A stretch of 64,000 bases of DNA, taken from positions 80,920,919 through 80,984,918 of the forward strand of contig OZ018323.1 in NCBI GenBank assembly GCA_963969495.1, read 5' to 3'. A program made the translations under genes and the position numbers. The stretch comes from Ceratothoa steindachneri (taxonomy: Eukaryota; Arthropoda; Malacostraca; Isopoda; Cymothoidae). The stretch's first letter is position 1. Each line of letters begins with the position of its first letter. Below, one piece after another: positions 54,001-60,962 of the stretch. A model generated the notes under the pieces. That model made no database searches, was not told the origin of the DNA, and saw only the letters and a program-made list of their open reading frames with translations.

Positions 54001-54871
54001 AAAAAGAAACCCTTAGTTATTAATGTGTGGCTATATCTCTGACTATGTAGTATATGCAAAAAAATGCACAAAAGTAATTGCAATTAACTTGCATTCAAAA
54101 TTTGTATCTGTTTAAGTGCGGCCTGCATAGCTTTACATAAGCTCAATGTGGCCCACTGCTTCAAATTATTGCCTATCCCTGGCCTAAGCAATAAAAACTT
54201 TGTTCAAAATTGTCAATAGTTATATCATTCCTGTGTTAACCTTTGACACAGCAATATATAGAATATACTATATGCAAAATATGCTGGTAAGGATGGATAG
54301 ATGCTTCTCTTAGGGGCAAATTCTATGGTCTGAGAATAGGGCCCAAGGTAAGTGTATTAAAGAATCAACCTGTACTTTCATGACTAATTTTATAACTCAC
54401 CCTGTGCCCTAAGAGTCAAAATACAGCTTCCAGCTATAACAAAATTAAGCCAGAGGAGGTTTAGTTAGACACCAGAGGGATGCCAAGTTTGAATCAACTT
54501 TAAGACAACTGCCAGATACAGTAATGATATAAGGTTCATATCAAATATTAAACTGTAGGTTTGTAATCAAATATGAAGCAAATATTGATAAAATTTGTAT
54601 TAAAAACAAAACTACTCACTTGAGATACAAGACGTTTAAAGCGCTCATTGTTTGGATTTAAGAGTTTTAGTTTATATTCAATATTTCCTTCTTGCGGCTC
54701 AGATGGTAAATAATCTGGAAGATTAGTTGAATCTGGGGTAGAGTTATAGTTATCGTAGTTGTTCTGAGGCGAATAATTTGTCTCATTTTCAAATATAAAA
54801 TTGCCATTCAAGTCTTCAACTGGACTTTCATCTTCCCATGATGGGTTAAAGAGATCAAGAAAAGAATCCAT
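25018..54871 (-). CDS. GTPBP2: GTPBP2 homologue, nine coding exons, 601 aa
   Basis: Translational GTPase of the GTPBP1/GTPBP2 family (relatives of Hbs1 and EF-Tu). In vertebrates it acts with Pelota in rescue of stalled ribosomes in the cytoplasm; that role is carried over by homology. Exons, in transcript order: 54871-54620, 52085-51861, 50194-49985, 47672-47497, 43787-43619, 43350-43168, 28482-28374, 27807-27620, 25311-25018. They total 1806 nt with no stop, every intron is GT-AG, and the length equals that of mammalian GTPBP2 (about 600 aa). The P-loop GNSDVGKS is at 175-182, GELDNGRG at about 191-198, DLAG at 260-263 and TKID at 316-319. The beta-barrel part holds PAEFQID (about 407) and [16 protein letters not shown] (about 518-533). 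It resembles GTPBP2 more than GTPBP1 in [10 protein letters not shown] and VLVRKVP. The start ATG is 15 bases after a strong acceptor, so a 5' non-coding exon is likely. Confidence 0.95.
26208..27047 (+). mobile_element. mariner element, copy 2, internally deleted
   Basis: Same family as the copy at 1052-2236 but in the other orientation. The left end reads TTGGGGAGGTCAATATG and the right end CTTAGTGAACGCCCCTCG followed by TA. The transposase N-terminus ([19 protein letters not shown], then [14 protein letters not shown]) is fused by a deletion at about 26735 directly to [24 protein letters not shown], removing the first two catalytic Asp residues. It lies in GTPBP2 intron 8, antisense to the gene. 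Confidence 0.88.
27060..27475 (-). mobile_element. Jockey-type endonuclease fragment
   Basis: The minus-strand frame at 27192-27458 holds a degenerate EN start with [16 protein letters not shown], the QETK glutamate motif of LINE endonucleases. No other domain is present. It is similar in style to the fragment at 45690-46310. Confidence 0.5.
27620..27807 (-). CDS. GTPBP2: GTPBP2 exon 8 (residues 442-504)
   Basis: Acceptor CCCGAACAG| and donor TTCCAG|GTCAGT. The first two bases complete Gly442. It encodes [26 protein letters not shown] and VRKGM, in line with the family's domain 2-3 region. Confidence 0.93.
28374..28482 (-). CDS. GTPBP2: GTPBP2 exon 7 (residues 406-442)
   Basis: Acceptor TGTTGACAG| and donor CTCG|GTGGGT, 109 nt. 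No long open frame marks this exon; it was found by translating [15 protein letters not shown] and the LLTKG to TLLLG segment and matching splice phases. It starts domain 2. It lies 14.7 kb from exon 6. Confidence 0.93.
28500..29040. other. GTPBP2 intron 6, 3' part: nothing coding recognised
   Basis: Contains 'catcaaccgatttcccgca' at about 28532, also present at about 25800, and a block at 28755-28825 that resembles 22870-22925. No transposon signature was recognised. Confidence 0.4.
29050..30200 (+). mobile_element. LINE-C remains (EN and C-terminal part)
   Basis: Heavily decayed non-LTR element. [10 protein letters not shown] (about 29153) resembles the GDFNA..G endonuclease box. The plus frame at 29781-29966 has the C-terminal SETMVWKK and [16 protein letters not shown] signature of elements encoding YGSETW..R. 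The end (30071-30180) reads [24 protein letters not shown]. The RT core is absent. A related piece is at 46430-46935. Confidence 0.6.
30232..30660 (-). mobile_element. Gypsy-type integrase fragment
   Basis: The minus strand reads [13 protein letters not shown] (catalytic Asp region), then TTAWHPG and [15 protein letters not shown], which match the retroviral-type integrase core of Ty3/Gypsy elements, including the Glu-containing helix. No LTR, gag or RT is seen nearby, and stops interrupt it. Confidence 0.7.
30661..31615. other. No gene recognised
   Basis: Contains short open frames on both strands with no recognisable domain. Part could be unrecognised LTR-element sequence next to the integrase fragment. 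Confidence 0.4.
31810..31872 (-). mobile_element. Micro-insertion: LINE-A 3' end plus poly(A)
   Basis: Sixteen T residues followed by the antisense LINE-A terminal motif (about 45 bp) lie inside the 3' UTR of copy D. In copy E the flanks ('gcgtcgggggtagg' and 'ccagcgcaggaaca') are adjacent, so this is an extra insertion of about 62 bp, an extremely 5'-truncated retroinsertion. Confidence 0.7.
32172..32219. repeat. 47-bp duplication of the copy D 3' junction
   Basis: Repeats 31616-31662 (flank CCATTTATTTCTAAGCACGA, the T7 run and the LINE end AAGCCCATCTGGCGAAT) with one extra A. It replaces a short stretch of the RNase H to zinc-finger region. Confidence 0.85.
33606..33655. repeat. Perfect 20-bp inverted repeat in copy D
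   Basis: Arms GGAGAAGGCCTATGATACCG (33606-33625) and its exact complement (33636-33655) around a 10-base loop. The matching site in copy B (15369-15418) has the same geometry but four mismatches. Confidence 0.95.
34950..36880 (-). pseudogene. LINE-A copy D ORF1 (gag-like)
   Basis: The best gag sequence of the family after copy B. The minus frame at 35070-35882 holds a zinc knuckle [14 protein letters not shown], in which the usual His is replaced by Tyr in the GYMNRSC part, and then [15 protein letters not shown]. The 35764-36045 frame covers the RRM-like block, and 36333-36868 the Pro-rich start. It is broken by frame changes. Confidence 0.75.
37091..38780. other. No gene recognised
   Basis: Intronic sequence of GTPBP2 intron 6 without recognised repeats or domains. 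Open frames at 38067-38700 show no family motifs. Confidence 0.4.
38815..38890 (-). repeat. tRNA-Arg(UCU)-like sequence, probable SINE head
   Basis: On the minus strand a perfect A box (TGGCTTAGTGG, 38871-38881) and a perfect B box (GGTTCGATCCC, 38827-38837) are spaced as in a tRNA, and the anticodon loop reads TTTCTAA, giving UCU. Stem pairing is poor, so a functional tRNA is unlikely. It is followed on the plus strand by 'gaggccgcgggccgg' sequence and a (TA)23 tract. A tRNA-derived SINE is the best reading. Confidence 0.6.
38971..39016. repeat. (TA)23 microsatellite
   Basis: Uninterrupted TA repeat next to the tRNA-like sequence. Confidence 0.98.
39017..40619. other. No gene recognised
   Basis: Part of GTPBP2 intron 6. 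A minus-strand frame at 39326-39508 contains [13 protein letters not shown], faintly like the N-terminal region of Penelope-like reverse transcriptases, but with too little to call. A short (TA)n is at about 39759-39778. Confidence 0.35.
40640..41457 (-). mobile_element. LINE-A copy E, 3' end only, antisense
   Basis: Starts (3' end) with a T-rich tail at 40620-40645 and the antisense terminal motif, then the A-rich 3' UTR and RNase H sequence up to the 'gcggaaggcaccggtg' segment at about 41450. An internal deletion near 40960 removes most of the RNase H and zinc-finger part. The 5' truncation at 41457 abuts a different LINE fragment. Confidence 0.82.
41470..41780 (-). mobile_element. Jockey-type LINE linker fragment
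   Basis: The minus frame reads [15 protein letters not shown], then [13 protein letters not shown] [16 protein letters not shown], the helical linker between endonuclease and reverse transcriptase in Jockey-type elements. No catalytic domain is attached. Confidence 0.55.
41890..42200 (-). mobile_element. LINE RNase H fragment
   Basis: The minus frame has [18 protein letters not shown], the C-terminal RNase H motif with catalytic His and Asp, preceded in another frame by [11 protein letters not shown] (third Asp region). It differs from LINE-A and LINE-B at the sequence level, so a third RNase H LINE is likely. Confidence 0.7.
42500..43167. other. GTPBP2 intron 6, 5' end
   Basis: AT-rich intronic sequence with no recognised repeat or gene. 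Confidence 0.5.
43168..43350 (-). CDS. GTPBP2: GTPBP2 exon 6 (residues 345-405)
   Basis: Acceptor TGTCCACAG| and donor GAACAG|GTTCGA, 61 codons in phase 0. It encodes [11 protein letters not shown] and [19 protein letters not shown], the G5-type Ser and the end of the G domain. Confidence 0.95.
43619..43787 (-). CDS. GTPBP2: GTPBP2 exon 5 (residues 288-344, G4 box)
   Basis: Acceptor TTTCCTTTTAG| and donor AAG|GTGGGT. The first base completes Ser288. It encodes [15 protein letters not shown] and VVTKID, the G4 motif. Confidence 0.95.
44380..45510. repeat. Minisatellite, unit about 27-37 bp, with 279-bp higher-order repeat
   Basis: About 1.1 kb of tandem variants of GAGTAGCAGCAAAGGGGTTC with AAATGGGTTCATTCTCA. 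Units of about 37 and 27 bp alternate. A block of about ten units at 44407-44685 is repeated at 44686-44970, a higher-order period of 279 bp. It lies in GTPBP2 intron 4. Stops in all frames of the unit argue against coding. Confidence 0.95.
45690..46310 (+). mobile_element. Jockey-type endonuclease fragment
   Basis: The plus strand reads [15 protein letters not shown] (about 45843), [13 protein letters not shown], and [13 protein letters not shown] with [12 protein letters not shown] (about 46150-46230), matching the EN order in Jockey-type LINEs including the DFNAH box. Frame changes and stops are frequent. The Glu of the usual QETK box is replaced (QATN). Confidence 0.65.
46430..46935 (+). 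mobile_element. LINE-C fragment split by an insertion
   Basis: [15 protein letters not shown] at about 46473 and 'tcagggtgtgagaagggttgtaagatcgtgtag' at 46901 match the LINE-C copy near 29855 and 30071. Between them, about 46622-46840, is an AT-rich piece starting with (AAT)n and 'aacggtttattatatgagtacagcc', absent from the other copy. Confidence 0.55.
47497..47672 (-). CDS. GTPBP2: GTPBP2 exon 4 (residues 230-287, G3 box)
   Basis: Acceptor CCTGTTGCAG| and donor GTGAG|GTGAGT, leaving phase 2. It contains [23 protein letters not shown], with the DLAG form of the G3 motif typical of this family. Confidence 0.95.
47990..48860. repeat. Minisatellite with about 140-bp higher-order unit
   Basis: Subunits of about 28-30 bp built on ACCAATG, CTAATGGGAA and GTGAGCAG are arranged in a larger unit that begins 'aatgcacttaatgggaatgtaagcag' near 48207, 48351, 48555, 48694 and 48806, with one shortened copy at 48492. 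It lies in GTPBP2 intron 3, antisense or sense unassigned. Confidence 0.92.
48890..49130 (-). mobile_element. LINE-A fragment F (ORF1 part), antisense
   Basis: Parallels 36600-36780 of copy D: 'aggatccctcctctctttatgagtccgggg', 'cacagagggggactcagcttctgtatctggca', then 'atctgggacggagacatttctcgg'. Only a small part of gag is present; the right limit is uncertain. Confidence 0.6.
49131..49984. other. GTPBP2 intron 3 remainder
   Basis: No recognised gene. The first part may be more diverged LINE-A gag. Confidence 0.4.
49985..50194 (-). CDS. GTPBP2: GTPBP2 exon 3 (residues 160-229, P-loop)
   Basis: Acceptor CGACTAG| and donor GTCGAG|GTAATA, 70 codons in phase 0. It carries the P-loop [21 protein letters not shown] and the SGKTSSIS switch region. 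The donor (GTAATA) is the weakest of the gene but the only one that keeps phase. Confidence 0.95.
51327..51700 (+). other. Possible short plus-strand two-exon transcript end
   Basis: Inside GTPBP2 intron 2 on the opposite strand. A frame with acceptor TTTTCCAG| (about 51327) and donor GCTG|GTGAGG (about 51382) joins in phase to acceptor CTTTTCTAG| (about 51440). It ends at 51700 after a hydrophobic C-terminus ([14 protein letters not shown]). About 105 codons in all, Cys-rich, with no family recognised. It may be chance. Confidence 0.2.
51861..52085 (-). CDS. GTPBP2: GTPBP2 exon 2 (residues 85-159)
   Basis: Acceptor TTCTCTTCTAAAG|, donor AAAG|GTAAGC, phase 0 on both sides, 75 codons. It encodes [20 protein letters not shown] through AEVLVRK, a segment highly conserved between GTPBP1 and GTPBP2. 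Confidence 0.95.
52539..52880 (+). repeat. Dispersed repeat R, copy 1
   Basis: Matches 56077-56535 in the same orientation, from 'cagcagcctaatg' through 'aattatataccaaagaaaaaa' and 'tcaaatagcaccat' to 'ccagaattatatggaccagcaaactctatg'. It lies in GTPBP2 intron 1. No coding capacity. Confidence 0.85.
52881..53583. other. GTPBP2 intron 1, nothing recognised
   Basis: AT-rich intronic sequence without recognised repeats or coding signal. Confidence 0.45.
53584..54186. mobile_element. hAT-type MITE with 8-bp target duplication
   Basis: The ends are inverted repeats (CAGAAGTGGGTAAACTGTGGCCC; the other end read inward CAGGGATAGGCAATAATTTGAAGCAGTGGGCC) flanked by GCCTAGGC and GCCTAAGC, an 8-bp duplication with one mismatch. 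No transposase is encoded. It lies in GTPBP2 intron 1 and contains 5S-like sequence. Confidence 0.8.
53828..53893 (+). pseudogene. 5S rRNA-derived sequence inside the MITE
   Basis: GGAAGTTAAGC, then GGTTAGTACTTAGATGGGAGAC and CCTGGG follow the 3' half of 5S rRNA with only a few changes. The 5' half is missing. It is either a 5S pseudogene or the head of a 5S-derived SINE captured by the MITE. Confidence 0.75.
54620..54871 (-). CDS. GTPBP2: GTPBP2 exon 1 (residues 1-84)
   Basis: ATG at 54871; donor CAA|GTGAGT after 54620, phase 0. It encodes an acidic, Asn/Ser-rich N-terminus and then the conserved [21 protein letters not shown]. The sequence just upstream (CTCCTTTTTTCCCCCCTTTATTTAAG on the minus strand, ending at about 54887) is a strong acceptor, so this is probably the second transcribed exon. 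Confidence 0.92.
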
Positions 54872-55346
54872 TTGTAGGGTAGATTCCTTAAATAAAGGGG
54901 GGAAAAAAGGAGATTAGAATAAAATTCAAGTCTGACTAACGTGGAATTTTAGATAAAATCTAACTGTGTATGGATGCAATCACATTTAGTTGCCTTCTTG
55001 ATGCACATTAACAGCATAGTAGGAGACTATGAGATAACTTTTAAGCTTTCATTTTACTTTGGCCACCGCATAAATAAATCATTTCAGTAGTGCTAAAAAT
55101 TCCCACTACTCAAGTGATGGAACAGAGAAGAGTCCCTCCTTTGTTGTATAACCTGTGATGATTGATTTGACTGATTTAACAGAAAAATAAATATTTAATT
55201 AAGAAGAGTAAGTAGTAGAGTGATAATGGAGGCACAGGAAAAGAAAATAACAGCAATTTAATCCTATATTTGGTTTATTTGAAATAGTAATCTTGCCTAT
55301 GTGGACTATAAATAAAAAATTCTGAAACTATATACATGAAATTATA

Positions 55347-55349
<3 letters not shown>

Positions 55350-55395
<46 letters not shown>
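55350..55395. repeat. (TA)n microsatellite, left of palindrome
   Basis: About 23 TA units, ending 40 bp before the left palindrome arm. Confidence 0.97.
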
Positions 55396-55400
<5 letters not shown>

Positions 55401-55434
55401 GAAAACTCACAAAGTATCACGTGAGGGTAGCAAA

Positions 55435-55888
55435 TGAATGCAATGTCCCGCAGGAAAAAAATGAAAAGGTGTTTCCAAGTACTTTTGAACTTTATTAAGT
55501 TCCTTATCAAGGATAACTACAAGAAATAATATTATATTAGAGGTATATATACGAAAGAAATGTATGAAAGACCACCTCAAAAACAAGAAATCACCAATGA
55601 GGAAGACGGAAGGGGGAAGGTAAAGAAACATATTAAGAATTACAAGAAGCAGGTAGTTTGACCTTACTACCTGCTTCTTGTAATCCTTAATGTGTTTCTT
55701 TACCTTCCCCCTTCCGTCTTCCTCATTGGTGATTTCTTGTTTTTGAGGCGGTCTTTCATACTTTTCTTTCGTATATATACCTCTAATATAATACTATTTC
55801 TTATAGTTATCCTTGATAAGGAACTTAATAAAGTTTGAAAGTACTTGGAAACACCTTTTCATTTTTTTCCTGCGGGACATTGCATTCA
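55435..55888. repeat. Large palindrome, two 223-bp arms with 8-base spacer
   Basis: The left arm 55435-55657 and right arm 55666-55888 are complementary with only a few mismatches and no net length difference. The outer ends read TGAATGCAATGTCCCGCAGG and the spacer is TTGACCTT. (TA)n tracts flank it on both sides. No coding frame. The arm sequence with TTATCAAGGATAACTA resembles terminal parts of Penelope-like elements, which often sit in inverted pairs, but that assignment is tentative. Confidence 0.95.
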
Positions 55889-55905
55889 AATATATATATA
55901 TATAA

Positions 55906-55996
55906 GGGCTATAGCTTCGTTGAGTAGAAAGACTACATCCAATTTTAGTGAAGTTAAGTCATATTATTGGAGGTGGTTAGTCACTGGATCCCACGT
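55906..55996 (+). repeat. Diverged 5S-like sequence, possible SINE
   Basis: GGGCTATAGCTTCGTTGAG at the start and TGAAGTTAAG then GGTGGTTAGTCACTGGATCCC follow the layout of 5S rRNA more loosely than 53828-53893. It begins directly after the (TA)n at 55889-55905. Confidence 0.45.
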
Positions 55997-56076
55997 TAAT
56001 CAGTAAATCGCCACTAAAAAATATAAAGGCATCTTAATTGAGTCATAAAACCCTTACCATTAAAAATATAATATTT

Positions 56077-56535
56077 TTAGCCAGCAGCCTAATGCCTTTT
56101 CACCAATCTTAATTTTTTCTAATCTTTTTCAATTATATACCAAAGAAAAAAACCTCACTGAAAATCTCTTTCTGAAATAGGATGAAAAGAATCTTTGTAT
56201 AAAATTTATACTCTGCTTTAGACAAGGAAAAATAAAGCCAAAGAATCAAATTAAGCCAATTTAGCAATATTGAATGTTTTCAAATAGCACCATTATTCAT
56301 AGAATTTAAATCTATTTTAAGCACCATAGATTAAAAAATATAATATTTTATGACTATAAGATTTCAAAAATACTATTGTAGTAACAAATCAATACTGTTT
56401 ACATAATAAATCATCTCACTCTACACTTTCACTCTGTTGAAAAAAAATATCTCACTCTACACTTTAAACTCTATAGTTTAACTTCTTTAATCCAGAATTC
56501 TATGGACCAGCAAACTCTATGCAGGACATTTCAGG
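56077..56535 (+). repeat. Dispersed repeat R, copy 2
   Basis: Second copy of the segment at 52539-52880, about 3.5 kb apart in direct orientation, with about 100 bp of extra AT-rich sequence near 56330-56440. Confidence 0.85.
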
Positions 56536-56539
56536 AGCC

Positions 56540-57000
56540 ATTTTTGTTCATTACACTATTTGGGGGAAGAAATATAAGGGGTCAGTTCTTTTGGAGGAGA
56601 AGCAGCCCCCATAAATGAATAGTCTGATGATACTTTGCGCTGTTTAAATGATGATATACTCATGGTAGCATTGTCCTTTTCTTCTCTAGGGAGTCGATCT
56701 TTCAAATGTCCCAAACAGTGAAATGTGGTGCTTCAAGGAAATTACCTTACACCATTTGTCCATATTACAATCCTTGTACTTTCTACAGAACAACAACCAG
56801 TTCTTCATATTTTTTGTAGTGAGCAGTGGCTTCTCTGCTGCCATCCTTGTCATGAGAGCATTGTCCAGAATTCATCTTTGTAGATATAGATGCAGACACC
56901 CTCAGGTTGCCACACTAGTAGCCATGCAATTCTGAAACCGACTCTGCACAGGGAGGCAGTACTGACACTTAGTGGATACCCTTGGTTCAGAAGATGGTTC
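56540..57000 (-). mobile_element. Tc1-type transposase remnant
   Basis: The minus strand, with frame changes, reads RMAAEKPLLTTKNMKNW, then FCRKYKDCNMDKWCKV and SLFGTFERS, and further on a WGCFSSK-like GGCFSSKRTDPLIFL. This is the order around the first catalytic Asp of Tc1 transposases, where the DES(K) Asp has been lost. No inverted repeats were found. Confidence 0.65.
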
Positions 57001-57337
57001 TTACAGGCATATTAGTCTGAGTAGCAATTTTTGCACACATGATGAAAAACAATGATGAGTGCACAAGTTACCTTAGGAGTAACCATTGTTGGCCAAAAAG
57101 ATAAGGTAAAAATCTTTTGTTTCATATCCATAGTGTTCAGAGTGAAAGTTTTTGTGAGAATGGTTGCGTGCAGGTAACTTGCAGTTTCATCCATCCTAAC
57201 ATGTATAATATACACATATAAGTTATAGCCATGCATAGTTTATATCTAATTTATCATGCATTGCTTACCATTATTTGGTTTGGAGCTACTGTAAGTTTTG
57301 TGATGGAAACCTAAGTTCCTAATCATTATGGATGCTA

Positions 57338-57342
<5 letters not shown>

Positions 57343-57401
<59 letters not shown>
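57343..57401. repeat. (TA)29 microsatellite
   Basis: Followed by 'gatgaaaattaatgcaatatcgcaagaaaa', which resembles the outer arm of the palindrome at 55435 (aatgcaatgtcccgcaggaaaa). Confidence 0.97.
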
Positions 57402-57405
<4 letters not shown>

Positions 57406-57936
57406 AAAATTAATGCAATATCGCAAGAAAAGATGGGGAATTAAACCACATTCTCCGAAGACAATTTAATTCAGAACAGTTTCAGTATATCTCACACCTT
57501 TTTTCAACTGACACTGGATAGAAAATATAAGAAAAGTGCTTACAAACATAACACACGGTCAGGTCGTGAAAGATCCCCTCTTTTTTTTCCTCCCCAATCC
57601 CCTACTTTTGGCAAATCAGGGAGGGGTCAGGCCTAAACATATTGAAGGGTTAACATTTTACTATTTTGTTTATTTGCTTTCATAAGAACATAAGAAAAGA
57701 AGGAGACTGCAAAAGACCATTCATGGCCTGCACTTGGCAGCTCCTGTTCCAGGCAACACACAAAAGATTTCTTACCAGAGAAAAGTCATCAACATTGTCA
57801 CCCTTTAAGGAGTTCGTCAGATCTAATCTACAATATACATAAAATGCATCCAGAAGATTATGTCCATTCATGCAACCGCAAAATATAATCTCCCCACTCC
57901 TTAGAAAAATATATACATATGTACATAAAAAAAAAG

Positions 57937-60780
57937 TCAGTCCCATCTAGCAGCTTCATCCATATATTTATCTAATCTATTCTTAAAACTACCCAGAGAG
58001 GAGGCTTCGATCACATGTCTAGTGAGCCTATTCCATTCATCTACCACACGATTTGTAAACCAATTCCTCACAATCTCCTTCCTAAACCTATACTTATCAA
58101 GCTTAAACCCATTGCTACGTGTCCTGTCATGTTCACTAAGTATAAGAACTTTATCCAGATCCCCTTTATTATATCCTTTTACCCATTTGAAGACTTCAAT
58201 CAATTCCCCTCTGACTCTTCTCCTTTCCAATGTATGTAGATTTAGTTTTCTGAGCCTTTCACCATAAGGTAAGTTCCTTACCCCACCAATCATCTTTGTC
58301 ATCCTTCTCTGCACAGACTCAAGCAAATCAATATCCTTCCTATAATATGGTGACCAAAATTTTACTGCATAGTCTAGATGAGGTCTAACTAGCGCCAGAT
58401 ACAGTTTTAGAATGACTTCAGCACTCTTATTGCTTACACTCCTCCTAATGAATCCCAATATCCTATAGCTTTATTCTTAGCATTTAGGCATTGCTTTCTA
58501 GGACGAAGGTCTGAACTTACCAAAATACCCAAGTCCCTCTCACAATCGGCCCTCCCTAAAATTCTCCCATTTAATTTATAACTATTCAATGGATTATTTC
58601 TACCTATACTAAGTACACTACATTTGTCTATGTTAAACTTCATTTGCCATTTCTCGGCCCAATTGGACAGAATGGTCAATTCCTCCTGCATTACAACAGC
58701 ATCAGAATCAGCCCTAATGGCCCTACCTAGCTTAGTATCATCAGCAAATTTACTCAGGTCACTACTTATACCTATGTCAAGATCATTAATATAAATTAAG
58801 AATAGCAAGGGACCCAAAACAGATCCTTGCGGAACTCCACTGCTAACACACCCCCACTCAGATTTAACTCCATCTATACTAACTCTTTGCTGTCTGTCAC
58901 CAAGCCATGACTGAATCCACCTAAATATACTGCCATCGATCCTGTGTGCTTTAACTTTGCTCAGAAGCCGTAAGTGTGGCACTCGATCAAAAGCCTTACT
59001 AAAGTCCAAGTATAAAATATCATAGTTTTCATCATTATCTGCTGCTTCATACACTTTACTATTAAAAGACAGCAAATTAGTCAGACAGGATTTACCCTTA
59101 CTAAAGCCATGCTGTGATTCTTTTATCAACTTATGCTTATCCAAGTGATCTCTAATATTCCTTGCTATAATAGATTCCATCATTTTTCCTACCACTGATG
59201 TCAAACTTACTGGTCTGTAATTAGACATATTTGTTTTATCCCCTTTCTTAAATATAGGTATCACATTGACTTTCTTCCATGCCACTGGCACAATGCCACT
59301 CTCCAATGATTTTCTAAAGTTGCATGCTAGGAGCTCACTTAACACATCCTTACATTCTTTCAAAATTCTAGGAAAGACCTCATCAGGACCGGGTGCTTTA
59401 CTACTTTTGATTTTATCAATTTCCTTTGTCACTATCTCCTTTGTGATCAAGATATCCTTTAATTTCTCTTCATCATTACCCCGAAAGATCATTGACACCT
59501 CGGGTATATTTAGAGTATCCTCCTGTGTAAATACTGAGAGAAAAAAGTCATTTAGCATTCCAGCCATTGAGTCCCTAGCACTCACTAATTCTCCATTGGA
59601 ATCTATAAGTGGACCTATTTTATCTCTAACCTTAGTTTTGTATAATTAAAAAAAACTTTTAGGATCTTCCTTTGCCCTATTTGCCACTTTAATTTCATAA
59701 TTTCTCCTTGCTACTCTAACTAACTTTTTAACATCTCTTGCTAGTTCATTATATCTCTGCCTTAAGTGATCCTCTCCATTTTTTATTTTCCTATAAATGC
59801 CCTTTTTAATGCCAATATAATGTTTAATTTTATGTCATCCATTTTGGGTCATTATTTTTAGTCCTAATCTCCTTATATGGAATGTTAATCATCTGACCTG
59901 TAATTAATTGCTCAATTATTCTTTCATACTCCTCTTCAATTGTAATCTCTTCCTCCTGGTGATTATTGTCTCCACTAACTGAAATCATTGAATCTATTCC
60001 TGAATTGATTTCATTGCCTGGTTTCTGTACAACTGCCTCCAGGTAAGTCCTTAGCCCATTATAATTTGCTCTTCTAAAGTCAGGAATTTTAACATTATTC
60101 ATGCTACTATCAATACCATTCCATTTCATCTTGAATCTAATTTCACAATGGTCACTATTACCCAAATTTCCTCCAATCTCAGTATCCTTAATAACTTCTT
60201 CCATATTTGTCAGAACTAAATCCAGTATATTATTACCTCTAGTGGGTTCGTTAATAATCTGCCTCAGAAAATTATCTTGGACAACATTCAAAAATTCCTC
60301 AGCCTCCTGATCACCCACAAGAGCTTCCCAGTCTATATTTCTGTAATTAAAATCGCCCATTATACACACATGCTTACTTCTACATGCCCGTTCAATCTCC
60401 TGCCACAGAAGATTTGAAGCTTCCTTACTAAGATTTGGTGGTGTGTATAATAATCCTATGACAAGCTTGTTTTTACCTTCCTTTACATTTAGCCATAATG
60501 ACTCTGTGTTATCATCTAATTTAATTGTACTGTTTACACAACACTGGAGATTATCTTTAATATAAATAATAACCCCTCCTCCTCTCTTCCTATTCCTATC
60601 TGTATGGAACATGTTAAAGCCCTAGAACTCAACCTCAGGTTTAAAGTGATTACCAGCCAAATCAAGCCATGACTCTGTTATCGCAATTATATCAAAATTC
60701 TCTTCACTCGCTAATGCCCTTAAGAGATCTATCTTATTCCTTATACTCCGACCATTTGTGTAGTATATTTTTAAGTTTTT
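57937..60780 (-). pseudogene. CR1-1 ORF2: endonuclease and reverse transcriptase
   Basis: EN starts near 60775 (YYTNGRSIRNK, ITESWLD), with a stop at about 60625. The frame 59830-60612 has IMGDFNYRNIDWE and LGNSDHCEI. A frame change near 59825 and a stop near 59640 follow. The RT (58434-59585) has APGPDEV, YRPVSLTSV, LDFSKAFDRVPH, SSGVPQGSVLGPLLFLIYINDL and KFADDTKL, so the catalytic Asp residues are intact. A last frame change near 58450 leads to the thumb and C-terminal part ending at 57937. Confidence 0.9.
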
Positions 60781-60962
60781 TTATTATTCCCATCTTCATT
60801 GTGTCGTGCTTTTCCCCCTATAACGCATCAGTATGCCCTCCCCCCTAGCTATTCCTCTATCTCTGCATCCCTTCCATTTCCTACACCTGCCTTCTATTCC
60901 TGTTATTCCCTTACCTCTAAACCTGCCCTCTATTCCTGTTATTCCCTTACCTCTAACAGCTT

